A stretch of 6,034 bases of DNA from a bacterium (lineage in GTDB: Bacteria > Desulfobacterota > GWC2-55-46 > DRQE01), in the NCBI GenBank assembly GCA_027017505.1, contig JALUQR010000029.1, forward strand, positions 1-6,034, read 5' to 3'. Below the pieces are notes generated by a model, which had not been told where the DNA came from, ran no database searches, and worked only from the letters and a program-made list of their open reading frames with translations. Positions 1 through 5,877 of the stretch are shown here, piece by piece. The translations under genes and the position numbers were made by a program. Each line of letters begins with the position of its first letter. The stretch's first letter is position 1.

Positions 1-1802
1 CAGCAGTAGTCAAACTCTATACCCTGGCCTATACGGTTTGGCCCACTGCCAAGTATTATTACCTTCTTTCTGTCGGTGGGCTCTGCCTCGCACTCTGCCT
101 TCCTCACACCGCTTTTTATGTTGAAAAAGGGCATCTCGTATGTGGAATAAAGATAGGGTGTGTATGCCTCGAACTCTGCACCACAGGTGTCAACACACTT
201 GTAGACAGGCTCTATGCCCTTTTGTCTTGCAAGCCTTCTTATGTCTGCCTCCTTCATGTGTGTGAGTGTGGAAATGAAGGCATCTGAAAAGCCCCAGGAC
301 TTTGCCCTTCTTAGAAGTTCCTCATTGAGGTCTCCCCTCATGGAAGCATCCTTAAGTTCTGCCTCGAGCTCAACCATCTCCTTTATCTGGCATATAAACC
401 ACGGGTCTATGTGGCTTAATCTACAGACCTCCTCCACGGTGAAACCTGCCCTCAGGGCCTCTGCAATATACCATGGTCTTTCTGCCCTGGGGGTCTTAAG
501 CATGGAGGCTATCTCTTCCCGTTCTGCCTCTGTGGGTGTGAAGTAGACCGTGTCTCTGTCCTTTCTTATCACATAGTTGAACCCTGTCTTACCTGTTTCA
601 AGTGACCTCAGGGCCTTGCCCATGGCCTCTTTGAAGGTTCTGCCTATGGCCATGACCTCTCCCACGGACTTCATCTGTGTTGTAAGGGTGGGGTCTGTCT
701 GCGGGAATTTTTCGAAGGTGAACCTGGGCAGTTTCACCACCACATAGTCTATGGTTGGCTCGAAGGATGCGGGTGTCTTCTTTGTTATATCGTTCGGTAT
801 CTCATCGAGTGTGTATCCTATTGCGAGCTTTGCAGCTATCTTTGCTATTGGAAAGCCTGTGGCCTTACTGGCAAGGGCAGAGCTTCTTGACACCCTCGGG
901 TTCATCTCTATAACATACATCTTTCCATCCTCGGGATTTACGGCAAACTGTATGTTACTGCCACCTGTGTCCACACCTATCTCACGGATTATCTCTATTG
1001 CTGCATCCCTCATAAGCTGGTATTCCTTGTCCGAAAGGGTCTGCTGTGGGGCAACGGTTATGGAGTCTCCTGTGTGCACGCCCATTGGGTCAAGGTTCTC
1101 TATGGAGCAGACGATAACCACATTGTCCCTGCCATCGCGCATCACCTCAAGCTCGTATTCCTTCCAGCCTATGAGGGATTCCTCTATGAGCACCTCTGTT
1201 ATGGGGCTTGAGGAAAGCCCCCTTTTTACAAGCTCCACGAACTCCTCACGGTTGTAGGCTATGCCACCACCTGTTCCACCAAGTGTAAAGGATGGCCTTA
1301 TTATAACCGGATAACGCAGTCTGCGGATTATATCCATGGCCTCGTCCATGCTTCTTGCAAATCCGCTCTGTGGCACCTTAAGCCCCACACGCTCCATGGC
1401 AGATTTAAACAGCTCCCTGTCTTCTGCCTTCTTTATGGCCTCCGGGTTTGCCCCTATCATTCTGACCCCGTATCTCTCGAGCACCCCCTCTTCATGCAGA
1501 CTTATGGCTATGTTGAGTGCGGTCTGGCCTCCCATGGTGGGTAGCAGTGCATCGGGTCTTTCCCGCTCTATTATGCGTGCCACCACATCCGCTGTAAGGG
1601 GCTCTATGTAGGTGCGGTCTGCAAAGTTAGGGTCTGTCATGATGGTTGCAGGGTTGGAGTTGACAAGCACTACCTCATAGCCCTCTTCCTTCAGGGCCTT
1701 ACAGGCCTGTGTGCCAGAGTAGTCAAACTCGCACGCCTGGCCTATCACTATGGGGCCACTTCCTATTATGAGGATTCTTCTTATATCGGTTCTCTTTGGC
1801 AT
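1..1802 (-). CDS. carB: Carbamoyl-phosphate synthase large subunit, N-terminal 600 residues (cut by window edge)
   Basis: CarB uses bicarbonate, ammonia delivered from CarA and two ATP to make carbamoyl phosphate in the cytoplasm. I translated this part by hand: it starts MPKRTDIRR at 1802 and stays open for 600 codons to the left edge. The first loop IIGSGPIVIGQ is at residues 12-22, the first ATP-grasp motif RPSFTLGGTGGG at 169-180, and its duplicate GSGPNRIGQG at 585-594. Numbering matches E. coli CarB exactly at R129, R169, E215, H243, Q285, E299 and N301, so the carboxyphosphate domain looks intact. The oligomerisation domain follows (about 400-550), and the window ends at the start of the carbamoyl-phosphate domain. 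About 470 C-terminal residues, including the allosteric domain, lie outside. The start is 11 nt after the carA stop. A GGAGGG at 1818-1823, inside the last carA codons, lies 15 nt from the ATG, which is long for a Shine-Dalgarno and suggests help from translational coupling. The identity is secure. Confidence 0.97.
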   Translation of the reverse strand, partial: MPKRTDIRRILIIGSGPIVIGQACEFDYSGTQACKALKEEGYEVVLVNSNPATIMTDPNFADRTYIEPLTADVVARIIERERPDALLPTMGGQTALNIAISLHEEGVLERYGVRMIGANPEAIKKAEDRELFKSAMERVGLKVPQSGFARSMDEAMDIIRRLRYPVIIRPSFTLGGTGGGIAYNREEFVELVKRGLSSSPITEVLIEESLIGWKEYELEVMRDGRDNVVIVCSIENLDPMGVHTGDSITVAPQQTLSDKEYQLMRDAAIEIIREIGVDTGGSNIQFAVNPEDGKMYVIEMNPRVSRSSALASKATGFPIAKIAAKLAIGYTLDEIPNDITKKTPASFEPTIDYVVVKLPRFTFEKFPQTDPTLTTQMKSVGEVMAIGRTFKEAMGKALRSLETGKTGFNYVIRKDRDTVYFTPTEAEREEIASMLKTPRAERPWYIAEALRAGFTVEEVCRLSHIDPWFICQIKEMVELEAELKDASMRGDLNEELLRRAKSWGFSDAFISTLTHMKEADIRRLARQKGIEPVYKCVDTCGAEFEAYTPYLYSTYEMPFFNIKSGVRKAECEAEPTDRKKVIILGSGPNRIGQGIEFDYC

Positions 1803-1813
1803 GGCTCTGCTGG

Positions 1814-2944
1814 TTAACCCTCCATAAGTGCTGTAAACCTTCTGAAAAGGTACTGTGAGTCGTGCGGGCCAGGGCTTGCCTCTGGATGGTACTGTACGGA
1901 AAACAGGGGATACTCCCTGTGGGCTATGCCCTCAACCGTGTGGTCGTTAAGGTTAATATGGGTAAGCTCTGCAACATCCCTTATGGAATCTGCATCCACG
2001 GAGAAACCGTGGTTCTGCGAGGTTATCTCCACCCTGCCTGTCCTGAGGTCCTTTACGGGCTGGTTTCCACCATGATGGCCAAACTTAAGCTTGTATGTCC
2101 TTCCACCAAGGGCAATGCACAGAAGCTGATGCCCCAGGCATATACCGAATATGGGCCTTTTACCTATAAGTTTCTTTATGTTCTCTATGGCGTAGGTTAC
2201 AGGTTCAGGGTCTCCAGGCCCGTTTGAAAGGAACACACCATCGGGGTTCATCCCGAGCACCTCTTCTGCAGGCATCCAGGCAGGCACCACCGTCACATCA
2301 CAGCCTGCCTCAACGAGGTTTCTCAGTATATTGCGTTTTATACCATAGTCATAGGCAACCACCCTGTACTTTGTCCTGGCTCCCCTTCTGTATCCACCCT
2401 CGGGCTTCCAGAGGGCCTCCTGCCAGTGGTAGGGCCTACTGCATGTAACATCTTTTACAAGGTCCCTGCCTTCAAGCCCCTCAAGGCCCCTTGCCTTCTC
2501 ATAGAGCCTTTCCAGGTCATCGTCAATGCTTGAGAGCACTGCGTTCATGGCACCCCTTTCCCTTATGTGTCTTGTTATCGCACGGGTATCCACACCCCAT
2601 ATGCCCACAATGCCCCAGTGTTTGAGGTATTCATCAAGGGTATATCCACCTTTTGAGTACCTCCAGTTACTCGGCCAGTGGCAGGGCTCCTTTACCACAA
2701 ACCCCTCCACCCAGGGCCTTGAGGACTCCACATCCTCTGGGTTTGTTCCGTAATTGCCCATGTGGGTGTATGTCATGGTAACTATCTGGCCACGGTAGGA
2801 TGGGTCTGTGAGGACCTCCTGGTAGCCACTCATGGAGGTGTTGAACACAACCTCACCTGCCCTTTCGCCCACCTTTCCCATGGCATAGCCTTCAAAAACA
2901 GTGCCATCTGAAAAGACAAGGTATGCCTTCCTATGTGTCTTCAT
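1814..2944 (-). CDS. carA: Carbamoyl-phosphate synthase small (glutaminase) subunit
   Basis: CarA hydrolyses glutamine and passes ammonia to CarB. With the ATG at 2944 the protein is 376 residues (E. coli 382), starting MKTHRKAYLVF. The N-terminal small-subunit domain (about 1-145) includes FNTSMSGYQE and VDTRAITRHIRERGAMN. A class I glutamine amidotransferase domain follows, with the nucleophile in GICLGHQ (C269), SQNHGF around 309-314, and the rest of the triad in QYHPE (H353, E355). These three positions equal the E. coli numbers, which supports this start. Upstream in-frame starts at 2959 (ATG) and 2965 (TTG) would add 5 or 7 residues. An AAGGTGG sits 9 nt before the TTG, whereas the chosen ATG has no clear ribosome site, so the start is not certain. 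The gene overlaps the end of pyrC by 14 nt, which suggests coupled translation. Trp in VGIWGVDTR replaces a smaller residue that I recall as usual there; no functional effect is claimed. Confidence 0.96.
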   Translation of the reverse strand: MKTHRKAYLVFSDGTVFEGYAMGKVGERAGEVVFNTSMSGYQEVLTDPSYRGQIVTMTYTHMGNYGTNPEDVESSRPWVEGFVVKEPCHWPSNWRYSKGGYTLDEYLKHWGIVGIWGVDTRAITRHIRERGAMNAVLSSIDDDLERLYEKARGLEGLEGRDLVKDVTCSRPYHWQEALWKPEGGYRRGARTKYRVVAYDYGIKRNILRNLVEAGCDVTVVPAWMPAEEVLGMNPDGVFLSNGPGDPEPVTYAIENIKKLIGKRPIFGICLGHQLLCIALGGRTYKLKFGHHGGNQPVKDLRTGRVEITSQNHGFSVDADSIRDVAELTHINLNDHTVEGIAHREYPLFSVQYHPEASPGPHDSQYLFRRFTALMEG

Positions 2945-4217
2945 AGACCAGTCTGCCATCAACAAATGTCTTTACCACCTTACCCTTAAGGCGCCATCCC
3001 TTAAACGGGGTGTTTCTGCCAAGGGATTTGAACCTTTCGGGCTCAACGGTCCACTCCCTTTCGGTATCTATTACCACCACATCTGCTGGGCTACCCACTG
3101 CAAGACTGCCACAGTTAAGCCCCATAAGCCTTGCAGGCTGTACTGAAAGAAGCCCCACAAGCTCCTTGAGTGTAAGAACCCCTTCGTGCACAAGGTTCAT
3201 CAGCACCCCAAAAGCGGTCTCAAGCCCTACCACACCGTCCTCTGCCATATCGAACTCCACATCCTTCTCTACGGAGGAGTGCGGGGCGTGGTCTGTTGCA
3301 ATGCAGTCTATGGTGCCGTCCTTAAGTGCGTCCCTTAAGGCCTTCACATCATCTTCAGACCTAAGTGGTGGGTTCATCTTAAAGTTCGTATCATAGCCAA
3401 CCGATGTGTCCGTAAGTAGCAGGTGATGCGGGGTTACCTCTGCGGTAATCCTCACTCCCCTTCTTTTTGCATCCCTTATGAGCTCAACCCCCCTGCGCGT
3501 GGATACATGGGCTATGTGCAGGGGGCTGTCTGTAAGCTCGCAGAGCTCTATATCCCTTGCAATCATTATGGATTCCACCTGGGCTGGTATGCCCTTAAGC
3601 CCCAGTCTTGTGGACTCAAACCCCTCGTTCATAACGCCATCTTCCTTAAGGTGGATGTCCTCACAGTGGCTTATAACCTTAAGTCCCACACCCTTTGCGT
3701 ACTCAAGTGCCCTTCTCATAAGCGAGGTGTTCATAAGGGGTCTGCCATCGTCTGACACCGCTATACAGCCTGCATCCTTAAGTTCTGCCATCTCTGTAAG
3801 TTCTCTGCCCTCAAGCCCCTTTGTGAGGGCACCAACGGGATATACCTTCACCACTCCTTCCTCTTCTGCCTTCTTTTTTATAAACCTCGTTACAGCCTCG
3901 CAGTCGTTTGGCGGGTGGGTGTTTGCCATGCAGAGTATGGTGGTGAATCCTCCTGCGGATGCAGCAAGGGTGCCTGTCTTTATGGTCTCCTTGTACTCCT
4001 CGCCTGGCTCTCTCAGGTGGGTATGGAGGTCCACAAACCCGGGTGTAACCACAAGCCCTGTGCAGTCATACTCCAGCCAGCCCTCGCCAACAGGTGCTTT
4101 ATCCTCCGCAGGTCTTATTGATGCTATTCTGCCACCCATTATGAACACATCGTAAAGGCCATCAAGCCCCTGCGATGGGTCTATGAGTCTTCCACCTCTT
4201 AAGACAACCCTTTTCAT
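2931..4217 (-). CDS. pyrC: Dihydroorotase, type I (Aquifex/Bacillus-like)
   Basis: This enzyme reversibly cyclises N-carbamoyl-L-aspartate to L-dihydroorotate, the third step of UMP synthesis. The protein has 428 residues and is an amidohydrolase-fold TIM barrel. Metal and catalytic residues are present: H65 and H67 in DLHTHLREPG, D157 in SDDGRP, H184 in SHCED, H237 in IAHVST, and D309 in ATDHAPH. These correspond, with an offset of 4-5, to the Aquifex aeolicus DHOase ligands H61, H63, D153, H180, H232 and D305. The protein is therefore predicted to be an active enzyme, not the metal-less pseudo-dihydroorotase found beside some ATCases. The ATG at 4217 is 6 nt after the pyrB stop and has a good ribosome site, AGGGAGGA (4228-4235), 10 nt upstream. 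The TAG stop lies inside the start of carA. Immediate adjacency to pyrB fits a physical or functional pairing with ATCase. Hydantoinase/allantoinase relatives are unlikely given the context and motifs. Confidence 0.97.
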   Translation of the reverse strand: MKRVVLRGGRLIDPSQGLDGLYDVFIMGGRIASIRPAEDKAPVGEGWLEYDCTGLVVTPGFVDLHTHLREPGEEYKETIKTGTLAASAGGFTTILCMANTHPPNDCEAVTRFIKKKAEEEGVVKVYPVGALTKGLEGRELTEMAELKDAGCIAVSDDGRPLMNTSLMRRALEYAKGVGLKVISHCEDIHLKEDGVMNEGFESTRLGLKGIPAQVESIMIARDIELCELTDSPLHIAHVSTRRGVELIRDAKRRGVRITAEVTPHHLLLTDTSVGYDTNFKMNPPLRSEDDVKALRDALKDGTIDCIATDHAPHSSVEKDVEFDMAEDGVVGLETAFGVLMNLVHEGVLTLKELVGLLSVQPARLMGLNCGSLAVGSPADVVVIDTEREWTVEPERFKSLGRNTPFKGWRLKGKVVKTFVDGRLVYEDT

Positions 4218-4223
4218 CTGTGT

Positions 4224-5153
4224 TCAATCCTCCCTGATGTCTCCAAGAAGAAGGTAAAACAGTGCCATCCTTACCGCAACACCATTGGTTACCTGCTCGA
4301 GTATAACAGACCAGGGCCCTTCAATCACCTCTGGAGATAGCTCCACCCCGCGGTTTACAGGCCCTGGATGCATTATAAGCACATCCTTCTTTGCCCTCTT
4401 AAGCCTCTCTGCTGAAAGCCCCCAGCACCTTGCATACTCCCTTAAGGAGGGAAAGAGGGCTACCCTCTGGCGTTCAAGCTGTATGCGTAGCATCATTATT
4501 ACATCCGCATCTTCTATGGCCTCGTCCATGTTGTGGGTTACAGAGCAACCAAGCCTTTCTATGTGTGGTGGTATCATCGTGGGTGGGCCACACACTGTAA
4601 CCTCTGCCCCCAGCTTTTTTAGTCCCCATATGTTTGACCTCGCAACCCTTGAGTGCAGTATGTCACCCACTATGAGAACCTTAAGACCCTCGATTCTGCC
4701 CAGTCTTTCCTTTATGGTGAACATATCCAGCAGTGCCTGTGTGGGGTGCTCATGTGCACCATCTCCTGCGTTTATAACACTGCAGGAAAGAAGCCCTGCC
4801 AGCATGTGTGCAACCCCTGGTGAGGAATGTCTTATGACTATACAGTCAGGGCGCATGGCCTCAAGGTTCTTTGCGGTATCCCTGAGGGTTTCGCCCTTCT
4901 TTACAGAGCTTGTGGATGCAGAGATGTTTATAACATCCGCACTCATGCGTTTGCCCGCTATCTCGAAGGCGGTGCGCGTGCGTGTTGAAGGCTCGTAGAA
5001 GAGATTTATTATGGTTCTTCCACGCAGTGTGGGAACCTTCTTTATGTCCCTCTCTGAGACCTCCTTGAAGGAACGGGCTGAAGAGAGTATCATCTCAAGC
5101 TCTTCCCTGTCGAGTTCCTCTATGGTGAGTATGTCTTTTCTCTTAAGCCTCAT
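4224..5153 (-). CDS. pyrB: Aspartate carbamoyltransferase catalytic subunit
   Basis: PyrB condenses carbamoyl phosphate with L-aspartate to give carbamoyl-aspartate and phosphate. From the ATG at 5153 the protein has 309 residues (E. coli 311). Signature motifs are all present: the carbamoyl-phosphate loop EPSTRTRT (54-61), the swinging loop SSVKKGE (82-88), the HPTQALLD segment (136-143), LRIQLERQ (222-229) and MHPGPVNRG (261-269). The ATG is chosen because GGGGTGG (5159-5165) lies 5 nt upstream. A GTG at 5162 would add three residues (MVR) but has no well-spaced ribosome site. The start overlaps the pyrR stop by 11 nt. No regulatory-subunit gene (pyrI) is next to it, so UTP/CTP feedback of the E. 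coli type is not expected from what is visible here, and control probably lies at the PyrR leader. HPTQ and the aspartate-type 3' motifs, plus the neighbours, argue against ornithine carbamoyltransferase. Confidence 0.97.
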   Translation of the reverse strand: MRLKRKDILTIEELDREELEMILSSARSFKEVSERDIKKVPTLRGRTIINLFYEPSTRTRTAFEIAGKRMSADVINISASTSSVKKGETLRDTAKNLEAMRPDCIVIRHSSPGVAHMLAGLLSCSVINAGDGAHEHPTQALLDMFTIKERLGRIEGLKVLIVGDILHSRVARSNIWGLKKLGAEVTVCGPPTMIPPHIERLGCSVTHNMDEAIEDADVIMMLRIQLERQRVALFPSLREYARCWGLSAERLKRAKKDVLIMHPGPVNRGVELSPEVIEGPWSVILEQVTNGVAVRMALFYLLLGDIRED

Positions 5154-5700
5154 CCTTACCACCCCTTACAAGGACCACCTCGTCCCTGCCGTCCACCTCT
5201 TTAAGCCTTACCCTTACCTCGTCCTCAAGGGATGTGGGTATGTTTTTACCCACATAGTCTGCTCTTATGGGTAGCTCACGGTGTCCCCTGTCCACGAGCA
5301 CCGCAAGCTGTATGCGGGTGGGTCTGCCAAAGTCCATAAGAGCGTTCATCGCAGCCCTTATGGTCCTTCCCGTAAAGAGCACATCATCCACAAGGACCAC
5401 CACCCTGTCGTCCACTGATACGGGTATTTCCATCTTTTTAAGTGGCTGTGCCTCCTTCTTAAGCCCGATGTCATCGCGATAGAGTGTGGCATCCACACTT
5501 CCTGCAGGCACATCCACACCCTCTATGGCATCTATCTTCTGCTTGAGTCTCTTTGCGAGGTAATACCCCCTTGTGGGTATTCCAAGCAGTACAAGCCCCT
5601 GGGTGCCCCTGTTTCGCTCGACCACCTCGTGGGCTATGCGTGAAAGGGCCCTGTCTATGGCCTTCTCATCCATCAGCTGTCCTGCCATGGTTTTCCCCAT
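5143..5700 (-). CDS. pyrR: Bifunctional pyr operon RNA-binding regulator / uracil phosphoribosyltransferase
   Basis: PyrR binds pyr mRNA in a UMP/UTP-dependent way to attenuate the operon, and many members also convert uracil plus PRPP to UMP. The 185-residue product (B. subtilis PyrR 181) aligns by eye along its whole length with the Bacillus protein: RALSRIAHEVVERN (17-30), LGIPTRGYYLAKRL (39-52), TLYRDDIG (72-79), the PRPP-binding motif VVVLVDDVLFTGRT (100-113), and the family-specific VDRGHRELPIRADYVGKNIP (136-155). The ATG at 5700 is preceded by GGAGGT at 9 nt. Internal ATGs at 5688 and 5673 are possible; the one at 5673 has AGGA 6 nt upstream but would remove an N-terminal strand I expect from the family. 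Being first in the operon and directly behind its own predicted RNA target, it is very likely autoregulated. RNA binding is inferred from the family and the leader motif; the enzyme activity is inferred from the intact PRPP site. Confidence 0.95.
   Translation of the reverse strand: MGKTMAGQLMDEKAIDRALSRIAHEVVERNRGTQGLVLLGIPTRGYYLAKRLKQKIDAIEGVDVPAGSVDATLYRDDIGLKKEAQPLKKMEIPVSVDDRVVVLVDDVLFTGRTIRAAMNALMDFGRPTRIQLAVLVDRGHRELPIRADYVGKNIPTSLEDEVRVRLKEVDGRDEVVLVRGGKDEA
5159..5165 (-). promoter_or_regulatory. Ribosome binding site of pyrB
   Basis: The minus strand reads GGGGTGG, then TAAGG, then ATG (5153). The site lies inside the last pyrR codons. Its spacing decides for the ATG at 5153 over the GTG at 5162, which would overlap this site. 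Confidence 0.6.
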
Positions 5701-5702
5701 TC

Positions 5703-5741
5703 AAAAAAGACCTCCGCACCCTGACGATGCGGAGGTCTTTT
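5703..5741 (-). terminator. Intrinsic terminator (attenuator) directly before pyrR
   Basis: On the minus strand the arm AAAAGACCTCCGCA (5741-5728) is perfectly complementary to TGCGGAGGTCTTTT (5718-5705), a 14-bp stem with a 9-nt loop (5719-5727). The 3' arm runs into six T (5708-5703), followed by GA and the pyrR ATG. A GC-rich stem followed by a U-tract is the classical factor-independent terminator. Its position between the promoter and the first gene makes it an attenuator rather than an end-of-operon terminator. Transcripts would end almost exactly at the pyrR start codon. Confidence 0.88.
5710..5715 (-). promoter_or_regulatory. pyrR Shine-Dalgarno embedded in the terminator stem
   Basis: The minus strand reads GGAGGT, 9 nt before the ATG at 5700. 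All six bases are in the 3' arm of the terminator hairpin (5703-5741), so the site is paired whenever that hairpin forms and free only in the read-through conformation. It supports 5700 as the pyrR start. Confidence 0.7.
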
Positions 5742-5771
5742 CCGTTTTCTACGCAGTGGTCTATCTTCACA

Positions 5772-5806
5772 CCCTTTTTTAACCTCTCTGGATTAAATTA
5801 AAAGGG
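5772..5806 (-). promoter_or_regulatory. PyrR-binding loop (anti-antiterminator) in the pyr leader
   Basis: On the minus strand the tip reads AATCCAGAGAGGTT (5794-5781). This matches the consensus ARUCCNGNGAGGYU that I know for PyrR-binding loops of Bacillus and relatives. The flanks can pair: CCC with GGG at the base, T-runs with the six A at 5775-5780, and AA with TT next to the loop, leaving AA bulged on the 5' side. A purine-rich 5' bulge below a CAGAGA-type loop is the form described for the Bacillus sites. UMP-bound PyrR from the next gene is the expected ligand. The motif match is seen directly; binding is inferred. Confidence 0.87.
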
Positions 5807-5839
5807 CTTTGTGTGTCTATCCCTTTTTGGTCTTCTTTA

Positions 5840-5868
5840 AGGATACCCTTTTAGGCCCCTTGAGTCAA
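5840..5868 (-). promoter_or_regulatory. Predicted sigma70-type promoter of the pyr operon
   Basis: On the minus strand the -35 box TTGACT (5868-5863) is followed by 17 nt and then the -10 box TATCCT (5845-5840). The -35 differs from TTGACA at one position and the -10 from TATAAT at two. The start site is predicted near 5832-5834, which places the whole PyrR-binding loop and terminator in the transcript. The promoter begins 9 nt after the stop of the upstream gene. Confidence 0.7.
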
Positions 5869-5877
5869 GCCCCAAAT

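Larger units (their letters stand above)
5701..5833 (-). promoter_or_regulatory. pyr mRNA leader (PyrR-dependent attenuator region)
   Basis: This is the roughly 130-nt untranslated leader between the predicted transcription start (about 5832-5834, placed from the -10 element) and the pyrR ATG. In transcription order it holds the PyrR-binding hairpin (5772-5806), a 30-nt linker, and the terminator hairpin (5703-5741) that overlaps the pyrR ribosome site. This is the known arrangement of Bacillus-type pyr attenuators: UMP-bound PyrR holds the first hairpin and lets the terminator form. The expected antiterminator pairing is only weakly visible here: GAGGTT of the binding loop could pair with GACCTC of the terminator's 5' arm. 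No coding sequence was recognised in the leader. Confidence 0.8.

Noticed and set aside
4285..4998. Long plus-strand open frames opposite the operon, such as 237 codons over pyrB and 225 codons over pyrC (3478-4155).
   Set aside because: They lie antisense to genes with full-length family matches, are Ser/Pro-rich low-complexity translations with no recognisable domain, and come from the codon pattern of the real strand.
1803..5142. A second PyrR-binding loop or an internal attenuator between operon genes, as in Bacillus.
   Set aside because: All downstream junctions are overlaps or gaps of 6-11 nt with no room for a leader, and I saw no CCAGAGAGG-like loop there on the minus strand.
5160..5162. 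GTG start for pyrB at 5162.
   Set aside because: It gives only three extra residues (MVR), overlaps the GGGGTGG site, and has no properly spaced ribosome site of its own.
5233..5254. Perfect 8-bp hairpin with a 6-nt loop (TGTGGGTA / TACCCACA) near the 3' end of pyrR.
   Set aside because: It lies within codons for the conserved DYVGKNIPTS motif and lacks a T-run on the minus strand. It is most likely a chance result of the codons.
5671..5673. Alternative pyrR start at 5673 with AGGA 6 nt upstream.
   Set aside because: It would drop nine residues, including the strand before MDEKAI that PyrR homologues have. The ATG at 5700 has a stronger ribosome site and matches the family length better. 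It remains possible.
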